NCBI RefSeq assembly: GCF_902362185.1
Contig: NC_044497.1
Coordinates: forward strand, 15,258,001 to 15,322,000
DNA length: 64,000 nucleotides
Source: Chanos chanos
Taxonomy: Eukaryota; Chordata; Actinopteri; Gonorynchiformes; Chanidae
Direction: 5' to 3'
Shown here: in pieces, positions 24,330-36,612 of the stretch
Position numbering within the stretch: position 1 is the first letter of the stretch
How the letters are laid out: each line of letters begins with the position of its first letter
Notes under the pieces: generated by a model
Database searches by the model: none
The model's input: only the letters and a program-made list of their open reading frames with translations
Told to the model about the DNA's origin: nothing
Made by a program: the position numbers and the translations under genes

Positions 24330-27130
24330 AGTTCCATAATGTTTCAATAGCTTATTACTTTTTTGTTGTTCAATAAACTGAACGATTTTAGTAGAGAGTT
24401 CAGTTCTAGGAGAAAAGGTGAGATCTCAGATAGTGCTTTAAAAAACCTCTGTGGACAAAAAATTTTTGCAAATGGGGTAATGAAATTAATCAGGTATTCA
24501 AGAGCACATCACCTGGATTATTTTAGTAACAGCTAATATCCCTAAGATTAAAAGAGTGTGCAGAGTTAGTAGTTTAAAAAAAGTGAGACTCTAGATCTTT
24601 CCAAAATTTTCAGGATTTTTCACAATCAAAAAATAGGTGAGGAATTGTTTCTATATTATGTTTGCAAAAGGTACATGGAAAATTAATGTCCGTAAATGTA
24701 GCAGGTCCTGGAAAGGAGGGCCGCACGCAGATGTCAAAACCTGTTAAAACAGGGGGAAATAGTGAGCAGAGGGAGAGGACGCAACTCGCTTTCTTGGGGA
24801 TCTCCTTTTCTTTATTGAACATTAAAATATAGAAAACCATCTCATTCTCACACATATACTGGTATATAGAGATTATTATATGCATATATATATATAGTCT
24901 TAAAAGCTTAATAAAGAAATTACTAGAATCACACACAGTCACACAGTCTTAACTGATTGCTTTAACATACCATTTTAGAATACAAATAAATAACAAGGAC
25001 ACCTTTCCATATTAACCTACTATTTACAAGACAAAATAAATAAAGATTCTTGACATTTAATTATATACAAATAATACAATAGGACAACCCTGCCTGACCC
25101 CTCTATTAATTTGTAATCTATTAGAGGTATTAAAATTCATTATAGCCAAGCTATTAATATCTTTGTAAAACATACAGACAATGTCAACAAAGTTATTACC
25201 AAAACCAAATGCCTTGAAGGACAGTAAAAGAAATGTGTGCTCCATTGGGTCAAAGGCCTTATAAAAGTCCAAAAACAAGTGCCTCAGAATTAACTGCATC
25301 TGCATAATCCAACAAATCTGAGTCTTATATTACAATTTACATATCTGTTTGAGTTTCAGCTTTCTGTCTTTAATCTGTTTGAATATAATAAGGCCAAGAT
25401 CTTATAGTCTACTGTTAAAAGAGTGATAAGACACCAATTATCTATCAATGAAGGGTCTTTATTGGGTTTGGAGATAAGAGATATAATGCCTTGTTTCATT
25501 GTAGCTGCTATCTCTCTTTGACTGATGCATTCTTTGTACATACAGATTAACGGATCTTGAATAAGTTCCCAAAAGTGTATTTAAAATTCAACAGATAAAC
25601 CATCAATTCCTGGAGATTTGCCTTTCCTCACTGAAAATAATGCATCTTAAATTTCTTTAGCTGACAGTTCAGAGTCACACACAGATTTAAATTCTTCATC
25701 AGCTGAATGGATATTAGTATGATTTTTTTCCAGGAAACTTGCACAACCTTTTGCATTAAATTTGGACTCATATAATTTTCAATTAAATGCAGTGACAAAA
25801 TTAGCAATTAATTATGGATTTTTAGGAGTTCCGTCAGTATTAAGGGCAGTTAATGATTTCCTTTTAAAGTTTCTTTTCTCAAGAGCAGTATAGTAATTTA
25901 AATTCCTTTCCCCTTCCTCTAGCCACTTGGCTTCAGACCTAACAAACGATCCTTTTGCCATGTCTACATAAATTTGATCCAGCTGTAGCTGGATGTCCCT
26001 CAGTTCAAGTTCTTCTTCCAAAATAATATTTTCTTTTGTCAGCAGAAGGTCAAGTTTGTACATCAAGTTAGCTTATTGCATACATTTTCCTTTCCTTAGT
26101 TCCTTACTTCTTTTAATAGCAACATATTTGGCAATATATTTAAAGAATTCTCATTTTCTCCCATAGTCATTGTCAGTAGGCAGTTTGTAAGGGGATGAGG
26201 GGGGATGCCATCTCCCTTATCAGCAAAATGACCAAAATGCATCCCCCTTGTTAACCTGCCACTCCCCTATACACTCTATAGAGTAGTATCAGTGACCACT
26301 GGGTCATCCCCCTTGTTAAATAATAACACATTACCTACTGGTCATTGTTTAAGCCATCACTGAGGATTTCCTATGCTAGTTTTTTAATAGTGTCATTGAA
26401 CGAGTCATCATTTAAAAGACAGTTGTTGAATTTCCAATACCCTCACGTACCAGAGGTCTCCTGGATAGCACCTAACTTCAAAATTATTTGCTTATGGTCT
26501 GACAATGTGGCATAAAAATGATTAACTTCTTTCCCAAATTAAAGGGTAGAGGAAGAAATTAAAAACAGATCAATTCTTGATTTTAAAGTTAGTCTTCTAT
26601 TACATCAACTGAATTCTTTTGTATTAGGGTTGAAGAAACGCCATGCATCAGTTAAAGAAAGGTTGGAGCAGAGCAACGATACAAGGCTACTGCTCTGTGA
26701 AGCTTGGTTTAGCCTAGAAGGGTATCTGTGCTTCATATCATCAGGACATTCATTAAAATCACCGCAAAGAATTACATATGAATCTGGGTACTTATTTTTA
26801 GTTCCTTCAATTTGAAAGTTATTTCATTAAATAAGACCTTGTAAGAAGTATGGGAATTAAACCTGTAAACCCAAACAATAAATATAGCATTGTCTTGCTT
26901 AACTGTCAGCGCAGTCCATCTACCATCACTAGAAAGTACTGTTTCAAGAATATGTAAAAAAAATTCAAATCCTACCTGAATGATTAGTACCATGGCTAAA
27001 TTGAGCTGAGTTACCCCATTGTGTTTTCCAGAATTAGTATCCAGTATCTGATCCACAAGAATGTGTTTCCCGAAGTAAAATTAAATTAGCCTCAGTTCTC
27101 TTGCATAACATAAAGACTGCTTTTTTCGCA
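24330..27130 (-). mobile_element. Tx1/L1-type LINE, heavily decayed
   Basis: Minus-strand fragments lie in ORF2 order. The endonuclease region is at about 26400-27060. A linker with SEAKWLEEGERNLNYY lies at 25812-26066. Early RT with GIISLISKPNKDP lies at 25356-25541. RT with FLDFYKAFDPMEH and INRGVRQGCPI lies at 25057-25305. The C-terminal zinc-knuckle-like FPCTFCKHNIETIPHLFFDC lies at 24610-24720. Many stops separate them. The YADD box is missing in a deletion between about 25057 and 24940. It is a different, older subfamily than the L1 at 6024-9602. The left flank (24115-24320) is a TTTA-rich tract. Confidence 0.8.
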
Positions 27131-28674
27131 CAATTTACAATTTGGTGTTTTGCAGACGCTTTTAAATTAGTGCATCAGTCAGGTTTAACTACCTCATGAG
27201 CTAAAGCTCGCAGTAGGAATGCAAATTAATTATTTTCAGTACCACTCTCCTGTGCATCCTGCTACGATAAATCAGAGATCTGCAAAGAAAACCTGCAACA
27301 GGCCTTCCAACACATTGTACATGGTACCACCGGTCACACAAGTCACACTGGATCTGTAACAACAAAGGTCACAATTATATAGCAACATTTTCAGGGGGAA
27401 TGTCCGAGATAAAGCACAACATAAAGCCGTGATCTATAAACTGTATACAGACCCACTGTTTAGGTCTGACCCCATTAAGTCCTACAGCTGTACAGTGTAC
27501 CGATTTTGAGCTCCCCCTCCCCTCCCTTTTTGATCCTTAATGCTAAAGTTATTGTTAAAGTTAATAAGCTGTACAGATTTTTGTTACTTTGTCGTTTTTT
27601 TAATGTCAGTTAAATAATTTGTATCACATAGCGTTCGTCACAAAACATTAAGACACTTCATTGTAAATGAATGCATGGTTTTACTTATACCATTACATGT
27701 GTATTGCACTATACAATGGTACTAAATGGTACATTTCTTTTACATTTATGGTAAAATTGTTTTGGTTTGTACTATCCCTCTCTCAGTTCTCTCATTTCCC
27801 CACATGGTATGACAACACAACTGCATGTTTAAAAAGCATATCAAATTTGATAACTGCCATTCCTGAGAGTGCCACATTACATAAAAAAGAACTAGAGGGG
27901 TGTGTCTTTTCAAACCTGTTCCACAGGCACCATGAGGCCCCTTATACTTCAACCTTGGGCCTCTCCTCATCCAGCAAACAATTTCCAAAGTTAAGAGGAG
28001 TGCAGATCCAGCTTAGAGAAAAACTTTGACACCAGAGGGACAGTTGTGATTCGTTTGAACACAAGGATACTGAAATGAAGGACTTTTTGAATTGAGCAAA
28101 TCAGAAAGTGTTAGCCTACAACAGTTTTAAATTAAAAAAAAAAACATGCCCATTATTAGATTATGGTTTAGGTTTATGTTTAGGATAGGATCTACGTTAC
28201 ATGAAAGTAAAATGCTGTGGGCGATATGTAGCGTTGCCCATGATGCAGGCAGTTAGTTCCGATCTGTCAAGGTGACTGATGAGTTGTGTCAATAGCGCCA
28301 TCCCAGTTTTTTCATCAAGTAGCCTAGTAACTTGAACAATGATAGGCTGTTTATGAGCCAGGAAGGGAATATGTTTTGGGTTTGTTCATGCGACCGAACT
28401 TTGTGTATTTGTAATGTGCTTTCCTGGCGGTTTGCTTAATACATTTAAGCGAAACTATCGACCATTCTATCGAACAGTTTTCTTATTGCTATTGATGAAG
28501 TGCCTATCGCTGTACATACCGCTATCGTTTTATCGCCCAGGCCTATATACATTTTATTCAAATCTCACTCCTAGCTTAATTCAAACGTTGGCAGCCCTGA
28601 TTAGTCATTGAATACTGAATATCATATGCATAAAAAACATTTTGCTCAGTTAGGCAACACAAAAATATTCTTAC
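27131..28674. other. No recognised gene
   Basis: AT-rich sequence. Open frames at 27667-28029 (plus) and 27746-27988 (minus) overlap each other and match no family I know. A TCTAAG acceptor-like site precedes 28018 on the minus strand, so a hidden 3' exon of the candidate transcript at 28675-29400 cannot be excluded. Confidence 0.4.
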
Positions 28675-29400
28675 CAGTTGTGTGCTCTCCGAGTTCCAAA
28701 CTCTTGTAAATCTGTTAACAGAGAAACGAGTCTCACTTGAGTAAAGGGAAAATGTACTGCTATGAAGTTAGTTGACAAATACTTAGTCAGGAAATGGGAA
28801 ATATTACTTTATATATATATAAATAAATAAAATAAGGGCACCCTTCATTACCCCACAGTTTAGATTTAGGTATGATACATAACGACTAACGTTACAGTGC
28901 TTTAGAAATGGAGCAACGCGAACGTGATAAGAACGTGCAGGCAACCTTTGAGCGGCTAGTAACGTTAGTGAGCTCATTAGCTCACCGAAAGCTTGGCTAA
29001 ATGGGGCGAAAATTGCAATATGCAGGGGAAAGCTCTTAAATCAACCAAACGAGGGGAACTCGAGTAAAACCTGTTTGAAACGTGAATACACCAAATATAT
29101 ATATCAGCTGTCTGTGAGGTTCAGCGAGAGCTAGCTGGCTTAACATTAGCTAATATTACGTTATGTGACTAACAAAAAACAGGCATGTAATGTTACAGCA
29201 ATAAACATTAATTCTACATGATGTAACAACAATATGAAGCCATATATTATTATTATTACATGCAGTTACTATCTTGTTATTCGATGGAGGGAATTTTTTT
29301 TTTTTTTTCACTGATGGTTTACCTACCTGAATTGCGAGTGAAGCCCTGCTTCTCTGAAGCCCGTTGCTCTTCACACCTCCGTTATACGCTGTTTTGCCAT
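28675..29400 (-). other. Candidate 5' exons of an unidentified transcript
   Basis: Two splice-flanked segments lie on the minus strand. The first ends at 29327 with CAG and a GTAGGTAAAC donor (5' limit unknown, perhaps near 29400). The second is a 37-bp segment at 28711-28675, preceded by a pyrimidine-rich CTGTTAACAG acceptor and followed by a GTAAGAAT donor. The first contains only a nine-codon upstream frame, so it is probably non-coding. No downstream coding exon is recognised. The splice signals are good, but the gene call is inference. Confidence 0.3.
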
Positions 29401-30289
29401 TTCCGGATGCTCATTTAGCCTAATCGCATCGAGTAGAATGAACGTAAGTTATTGAATTAAGCTGTTTCTACATGAAGTAATCACATATAGTATAAGTCTA
29501 ATCTCTTGAAGTTAATAAAGACACTAAACATTCACGTTCAGAGAGACAAATCAATGTGTTTGCGTTGTATTGGCGTAATTTTCTTCAGTAAAATGAACAG
29601 CCACTGAAAACCCTTTTTTGTGTGGTCAAATCAAATTACCCATACAAACAGTACTGGCACAAACTACAGGTAAACTGTGTGTACTGTACAACGTTTGGGA
29701 TGCTGTTTCTTTTGTGTAAGTTTTTGTTGCTGCTGTTTTTTTTGTTTTTGTTTTTTTAACCAAAGGCCATAAAGAGGAGCAAAGAGGAGCAGTTACTCAA
29801 AATGTTCGTCTTCCATTTTCAGTGTAAATAAAAAAGGAATAAAAACTCCATTATACACAAATCATCATTAAGAAAAAAAAGAAAAACAAATATTGTTTAA
29901 ATCACCCTTAACAAAACTGGCAACCTGAGAGGAGTAATTTACTTTGATATCGGAACAGATTCGGCATTAACTGGTCAAGTCAAATCACCCTTACAAAAAT
30001 ATGCTGGCATAAACGTCTACAGGTGTACGATACTGTTTCTTTTGTTTAAGTTTTTGAAGTCGAGGTGTTGGCAATATTTTCAGGAATGAAAGGCTGTTTT
30101 GGAGGGACTGCTGCTGCTTGAACCTTCCATCTTGACTCAACACCGTTCTTTTTTCCTCCGCCACAAAGTGGAGCACTTGTCTAAGAAACCCCGTATGCTA
30201 GACGCGCTTTTCGTGAGTTAACAGCATTAGTTAATATCATGAAAAAAAGGTTAAATAATTTTAAAATTGCCATACTTTAAAGACGTAGG
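29400..30289. other. Non-coding, with a diverged local duplication
   Basis: The segment at about 29622-29735 (AAATCAAATTACCCATACAA ... TGCTGTTTCTTTTGTGTAAG) is similar to 29973-30052 (AAGTCAAATCACCCTTACAA ... TACTGTTTCTTTTGTTTAAG), about 350 bp apart in the same orientation. No gene is seen. Confidence 0.5.
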
Positions 30290-30452
30290 GCTAATCAAAA
30301 ATGTAATCAAGTAATCCTTGACAATGTAAGTATAATCTAATTGCACATTTTTTCAAATGTAGTCTGGGCTGATTATAATAATTTATTTTTTGCAATCTGA
30401 TTATGTAATCCAGATTACATGTAATTCGTTACTACCCAAACCTACAGACTGA
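30290..30452 (-). repeat. MITE-like repeat (AATCTGATTAC type)
   Basis: It contains AATCTGATTATGTAATCCAG and TTACATGTAATTCGTTACTA, which end in ACCCAAACC. These are characteristic of a common fish interspersed repeat that begins GGTTTGGGTAGTAACG on the other strand. The family name and exact ends are uncertain. Confidence 0.45.
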
Positions 30453-30453
30453 T

Positions 30454-30511
<58 letters not shown>
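30454..30511. repeat. AAT microsatellite
   Basis: An uninterrupted AAT trinucleotide tract of about 18 repeats, next to the 3' end of the L2-like LINE. Confidence 0.95.
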
Positions 30512-30512
<1 letters not shown>

Positions 30513-31672
30513 AAGTTTAATTTAGAGCCCAGTATCAATATTTGTAATTTCAAAGGGCTTTACATGTCCACAACAAATTATATTATCCATAAGTTAGAGA
30601 AGAGAAAATAGTAAGAGAAAATAGATAAGTCTTTAGTTTAGTTTTAAAGGTATGAGGAGAGTTTGCCTCCCTAATTTCTGTAGGAGAGCAGTAGGAAAAG
30701 GCTCTGTAGTCAGCGGACTTCTTTTTAGCTCTTGGAACAACTAATAGTCCAGAATCTTGAGAACGCAGGGTGCGAGGCGGGCTAAAAGTCGGACAGGTAG
30801 GCCAGCGCAAGCCCATGTAGAATTTTATATGTCAATAAGAGGACCTTAAAATCTGCCCTTACATGAATTGGGAGCCAATGAACAGGTGTAATGCAGTCAG
30901 ACTTTCTGGTCAGGATTCTGGCAGCAGCATTCTGGACCAGCTGAAGACTTTTGGTACTAGAGGCAGGCAGACCAGAGTACAGAACATTGCAGTAATCAAG
31001 GCAAGAAGTGACAAATGCATGAACAGGGGTTTCTGCATCAGTCATACTTAGAAAGAGCCTAATTTTAGCAATTTTACAGATGTGATAAAAGGCAGTTTTA
31101 GTTATGTTTTTGATATGAGTGACTTGCGAGAGACTAGAGTCAAAAATCACACCAAGGTCTTTAGCTGTAGAGTTTTAAGAGATGATGCAGTTGTCAAAAT
31201 TTACAATAAGATCACTAAAAGATGCTTATGCATAGGGGGACCAATGACCTACATGCCTTGCCTGTGCTACGCATCAGGACATTTGAAGATATCCAACCAT
31301 CAATAGCACAAAGACATGCCTCAAGGTTAGCCAGTTCAGAGCGATCATTGTGCCTGACAGGTAACAAAATCTGAGTATCGTCAGCATAACAATGGAAGTT
31401 AATGTTGTAACTACGAATAATGTCACCCAAAGGGAGCATGTAAATAGAGAATAGGAGAGGGCCGAGGACTGACCCATGAGGAATATCATAGTTAATCTCA
31501 TGGTACTCAGAGGTCACATTATTATAGTGGACACACTGCTTTCTCTCTAAGAGATAAGATTTAAACCAAGAGAGCACCAGGCCACGAATGCCAATTTGAT
31601 TTTCCAGACGCTTTAACAATATGGTGTGATCGACCATGTCAAATGCTGCACTCAGATCAAATAATTGGTAGG
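30512..31672 (-). mobile_element. L2-type LINE, 5'-truncated
   Basis: The minus strand reads, in order: LFDLSAAFDMVDHTILLKRL (31600-31665), GSVLGPLLFSIYMLPLG, FHCYADDTQI with the catalytic YADD (about 31370-31400), HAFVTSCLDYCNVLYSGLP, LVQNAAARILT, HWLPI..RADFKVLLLTYKI and the C-terminal LLVVPRAKKKS..RAFSY. This is the standard L2 RT order. A few frameshifts interrupt it. The 5' break near 31672 abuts the exon candidate at 31652-31848. Confidence 0.9.
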
Positions 31673-32018
31673 ACCAATTTGAACTCGGATCTCTGGCGCT
31701 TTGTTAACAGCTGGGCGTGGCAAGACGAGAGCCATCGTGTGCTCGTCTGTGTACTTAAAGTGCGGAATTGGCCCACTATCGGGATAATTCTCACAGAGTG
31801 CCCATGGTTTACTTGATTTACCAGTGATAATCTTGTGCATTATTGTCCCTAAAATAAAAAAGGGTTCAAAAATATGCAAGGACGTAGTAGAGTCAAAAAC
31901 ACATAAAAGTCATACCTTTACGAGTAAAACTGGATGTGATACAGCGTATAGGCGAAAGACAGTGTGACAAAGGGGTGATGCAGACGCTCCATTTATCTTC
32001 ATGTACTGTGTGTAGCAT
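31652..32018 (-). other. Two candidate exons of an unidentified protein, cut by L2
   Basis: An ATG at 32018 opens a frame to a GTATGA donor at 31916 (34 codons plus 1 nt). A 69-nt gap follows, with a strong TTTTTTATTTTAG acceptor, and then a frame from 31848 to a stop at 31652 in compatible phase. Predicted total is about 99 aa, containing KPWALCENYPDSGPIPHF and ALVLPRPAVNKAPEIRVQIG. The text reads like a real protein and not LINE sequence, but I do not recognise the family. The gap is very short for an intron. The last residues are L2 sequence, so the 3' end was replaced by the L2. It could be a pseudogene of a host gene or a piece of another element. Confidence 0.35.
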
Positions 32019-32127
32019 TGCAGAGGAGAATTAACAAAGGGAAATGACGTGTTACTGGGTCCAATTCATGGAATTTAGTATTGTTTTAGCATAAATTTGT
32101 GCCTGCACTATCGTCAAAGACGGGGAA

Positions 32128-34920
32128 GATTCAAGATTCAAGATTTTATTGTCATATGCACAGCAAAACATGCAGTTACACTGTACAATGAAATTCTTAC
32201 TTTGCTTATCCTCCATTACCAAAAAGAGAAAGATTAATACAAAATAATATTCATAAAAAGTCTGAGAAGTAGAACCTATGGTAAGTAAACTTAGTTATTA
32301 GAGCTACATGTGCAGTATTGTGCAAAGGGCAGAGAGCAGTGGTCATAAAGTGCACTGTGCATTACTGAATATGAATGCGAATACTTTATCAGTCCCAAGG
32401 GAAATTCGAGTGCCACAACAGCACCGTCCAGCACAAGGCAAAACACGACTACAGAATAAAATAACAGAATACGATATAATAAAATAGAACAGAATCAAAT
32501 AAAATAGGTTGCATCTGTCATAAATAAAATAAGAGGTTGCATCTGTCTATTCTATATTGTGCAGTAATGATAGCTGACAAAGATTGTTGTCTTGACAGCA
32601 GGCCACCTCTCTCTTATACGCCATCTCATCCCCACCAGTGATCAGTCCAATGACTACTGTATCGTTAGCAAACTTGATGATGCTGGTGTTGTTCTGGGAT
32701 GTCATGCAGTCGTGCGTAAAGAGTGTGTACAGTGTGGGGCTAGGCACCCTTCCCTGAGGGGTCCCTCTGCTTACAGCTCTTATGCTGGATGTGCAGCTGC
32801 CAACTCTGACTGACTGGGGTCTGTCTGTTGGAAAGTTCAGCACCCAGTTACAAAGGGTGGGTGTCAGTCCAAGGGTGAGGAGCTTTTCAGAGAGTTTGTG
32901 TGGGATGACCGTGTTGAATGCAGACCTGTAGCTGATAGACAGTATTCTAACATACATGTCCTTGCCCTCTAGGTGTGTGAGGGCTGTGTGAATGGCAGTG
33001 CTGATTGCGTCGTCAGTGGACCAGTTCTGAAGGTATGCAAACTGCAGAGGGTCTTAAGTGTCCAGAATGGTCTCCTGGATGTGAGTCATGACTATACTTT
33101 CAAAACACTTCATTGCAATTGGAGTAAGCGCAACAGGATGATAGTCATTTAGGCAGGTCACGGTACTTGTCTTTGGGAGGGACACAATGGTAGTGGACTT
33201 GAAAAAGGAAGCCACGGAAGCTTGCACAAGGAACAGATTGAATATGTCTGCAAACACATCAGCCAGCTCTGATGAGCAAACCCTGAGTGCACACCTGGGG
33301 ATGTTGTCTGGGCCAACTGCCTTCTGTGGGTTTATTCTCTTCAGAGCCTTACGCACATCTGCCACTGACACAGTGAGCAATGTGCTCCGTGTGCTCTCCG
33401 TGGCCATAACCCCTCTCTGTCGGTCGATGTCAAGGGCCTCAAAGCGAGTGTAGAACTCATTCAGCTCGCCTGGCAGTGTAGCATGGCTGTTTGTGGCCCC
33501 CTTCTGCTGGTTATCTGTGACGTGTTGCAGGCCTTGCCACATGCACCGGGAGTCCGTGGTGGTATAATATCCCTCCAGCTTCCATCTGTACTGTCTCTTG
33601 TTCTCTTTGATAGACATACGCAGGTCATATCTTGCCCTTTTGTAGTCTTCAGTGTTGCCTGAGACAAATGCAGTGGACCGAACTTCACAGTTTATCCAGG
33701 GTCTTTGATTGGGATATTTCTTGCAGCATTTTGTGGGAACAGTGATCTCAATGCAGGTGCTAACATAGGCAATTACCCAAGAAGCACAGTCCTGTAGGTC
33801 AACGGTACGGTCCTCTCTCAAAGCAGCAGTTCTAAATACATCCCAGTTTGTACTCTCAAAGCAGCCCTGAAGCATCAGATCAGTGTCTTCATTCCACACT
33901 TTAACAGTTTTACTTAATGGGGGAGCTTGCTTGAGGAGTTGTCTGTACGATGGGTAGAGAAACACAGAGATGTCGTTGGACTGTCCGAAGTGCGGCTAAG
34001 GTGCAGTCTTATAGGTGCCACTCACGTTGCCCTCCCTCGTCGGAAAGCTCACGTGCTGATGTTACTTGGGGAGGACAGTCCTCAGGTTTCAGTGGTTGAA
34101 ATCGCCGGCGACGATAAACACAGTGTCCAGGTGTGCAGTCCCTTGTTTGCTGATCATGTCGTCCAGCAGTTCCAGCGCTGTCGTGGAGTTTGCTCATGGC
34201 AGTATGTAAACAGCCAGTATGAACACTGTGCTGAACTCCCTCAGCAGATTGAAGGGTCTACACTTCACCATCAGCACTTTCGTATCAGTTGAAGTGTTTT
34301 TCGTCTGTACATCTGAACACCACCTGCTGTTCACGTAGATGAAGACACCACTGCCTCTGTTCTTTCCTGACGCCGATATGCAGTCCCCGCGGTTGACGGG
34401 GTGCATTTGTAACTGAATCGGCGAGTCTGGCCTGCTGTCCAAGAGCCAGGTTTCCATGAGAATGAGAGCACAGCATTCTCCGATCTTGCGCTGGGTTGTA
34501 ATCCTAGTTCTCAGCTCATACAGCTCGTTTTCAAGAGAGTGAACATTAGCTAGAAGTAGGCTAGGTAGAAGTGGTCGCTTAGCCCTAGCCTTTAGCCTAG
34601 CATGTAGCCCACCACTCTTGCCACCCTTCCGCCGTGGCTGCTCTGTCCGTCGGCTGCACCTCTCACCTGAGGCCGGTGTTGCTGGGCCTTGACGGTTAGA
34701 GTCAGTGGAGTGTGAGCGTAGAAGAAAGTCGAAGTCAGAAAGAGTAAAGGTAAGTTCAAAGTGAACTTCACTGATATCCAGGGATGCCCCTCTACTGTAT
34801 CTTACTTTTGCCCAGGTGATCTACACATTTTAGATGAATACTAAAGCTAAAATAAATAATAAATAGTGTTGGTGGCGGGAGGAAGACACAAGACGTCAAA
34901 CTCGGTGGGCGCCATCTTAA
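32128..34920 (-). mobile_element. L2/Rex/CR1-like LINE, nearly full span, decayed
   Basis: The 3' end at the left has the typical TCATTGTACAGTGTAACTG and CAATAAAATCTTGAATCTTG tail (minus strand). The 5' end near 34920 begins AAGATGGCGCCCACCGAG. Fragments in order: endonuclease METWLLDSRPDSPI with SGKNRGSGVFIYVNSRWCSD (34194-34457), linker and RT start TDLMLQGCFESTNWDVF..NQRPW..NPQKAVGPDNIP (33054-33965), and RT with [20 protein letters not shown] and [10 protein letters not shown] (32547-32957, the FADDT box with one substitution). The RT C-terminus is largely missing. It is the same broad family as the LINE at 4830-10470. Confidence 0.85.
33054..33965 (-). pseudogene. LINE endonuclease-RT linker and early RT frame
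   Basis: This 303-residue frame has the LINE linker (WNEDTDLMLQGCFESTNWDV), KYPNQRPWINCEVR, ATLPGELNEFYTRFEALD and the early RT motif LKRINPQKAVGPDNIPRCAL, then LPKTSTVTCLNDYHPVALTP. It is open throughout but incomplete at both ends. The endonuclease catalytic core and the YADD-type RT core lie in other frames. Confidence 0.88.
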
Positions 34921-35035
34921 ATGCAAGCCTGTATGAGAAAAAACTACTGAATTCTTCCTCATAAAACATTCATATGAAACATTCTTTCATAAGTAGTACA
35001 CGTGCCAGAGTTGGTTTAAATATCATAGAGGTCAT

Positions 35036-35049
35036 TTTATTGTTTTATT
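35036..35049 (-). promoter_or_regulatory. Candidate polyadenylation signals for the NXPE-like gene
   Basis: Two AATAAA hexamers on the minus strand (35041-35036 and 35049-35044) lie about 155-170 bp downstream of the stop codon at 35205-35207. Placement fits a 3' UTR of ordinary length. Hexamers in AT-rich DNA are common, so this is tentative. Confidence 0.5.
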
Positions 35050-35204
35050 GAATATCAACATCACAGCATGGTGCATAACACACAGAACCATCAGTCATTG
35101 AATTGACAACCCAAATTAACTGTCGTAAGTTGACCTCCTGTCATATGAAGATCAGGGAGGGGATTTAGCCGTGGTTTTTGAAAAATCTTCTCAAAAAAGG
35201 CATC

Positions 35205-36578
35205 TCAAACAGGGCAGACAAATGAAAGAAAGATATCAATTGCATTAGCAACAATAACAGGTGCTGGATGGACATCTTCCTTGGCATAGTGGCAGGAAGT
35301 CATCTGAAAAATATCCATATAGATCACGGGTAGGTCTCTGAATGCTTCTTTCATAATTATGTTCTGTTGCATGTAGTACCAGTCATTTGCAATTACATCC
35401 TGTCACAAAACAGAAATGCAGAACTACATTAAAAGATGAAGAGAGATGAATATTGAATAAACATTACATGAAATGAAACCCAACACTCTCAGTAACAATA
35501 CTCCCAAATGTGTAAACACAATGTAGGTTAATCTCAGCACTTGTCTGAATCATGCTGAGCACCACCTTACCTTTGTCTCCCTTGTGTTGCCAGATTTAAT
35601 AATCACTTTTGTCTCTGGTGCCCGCTTGAGCAGTGCTATAACAGCCTGGCGTATTCTTGACACTCGGTGAGCGTAAAAGGTCAGTGGGTGAAACACGACA
35701 TGTGCAAAGATATCGAAAACAATGATTGTGCCTTTCCCACCAGCCATTCGATCAATCTCATTGCTTATGTAGTGCAGATCAGCCACTGCCATCTTAGGGA
35801 AACTCAGCGGGAGACCATGAGCTCTCCAGTTCAGTACAATATTGTTTTTCATATGAATTGCCAAAAGAGGACCAACCTTCTTGTCAGTGTGTATGTTCAC
35901 TCTTTTAAGGGCTGAGGAAGGAAGGCAGATACATTGCTGCTTGGTCAGAATTATCAAGATTGATTTTGTATCATAACCGAGTTGTCTGCTGTTGTGTCTT
36001 AAGACTAAAGTTATTGCCTGCAGTTGAAGGCATGTTTAAGAAAATCAGAGACTACAGAATCACTGAGTAAACTTTTTGAAGCATCTGATGGGAAAAAAAG
36101 GTATTAGTTGCACAGACAGAATTAGAAGATCAGACAAGATTTCTCCATAATGTAGAATTACTAACGATCCCTTAAAAGTAGTAATATTTTATATGTAAAT
36201 GGTATTAGAAGAGATATAAGATTCTGGTACAACGAATAATATAGTTTAATATAACGGTGTCTTTAATGAACTTGTCTAGTTGCTAGAGAGAGATTAAATT
36301 AAATTTTTACTTCAGTTGGAACTGGATGTCTTACATGGAATTATATTTTCAAAGAATTCAAACCACTGCCTCGTAGTGGAATCTCCCATCATATAGATTA
36401 ATTTGTTTTCCAGACACCTCTCCATGTCAGCAGGCTTGAAGTGATGAATGTTACACACACGAGATGTCCAGACGTCTTTCAGATAGAATCCTGCAGGAAT
36501 TGGTGTTGGCATTCCAGCTCTGCATTTCTCTGTCGCGCCTAGTCAATTTTTAAGAGAACAGAAAAAAAAATCACACAG

Positions 36579-36612
<34 letters not shown>

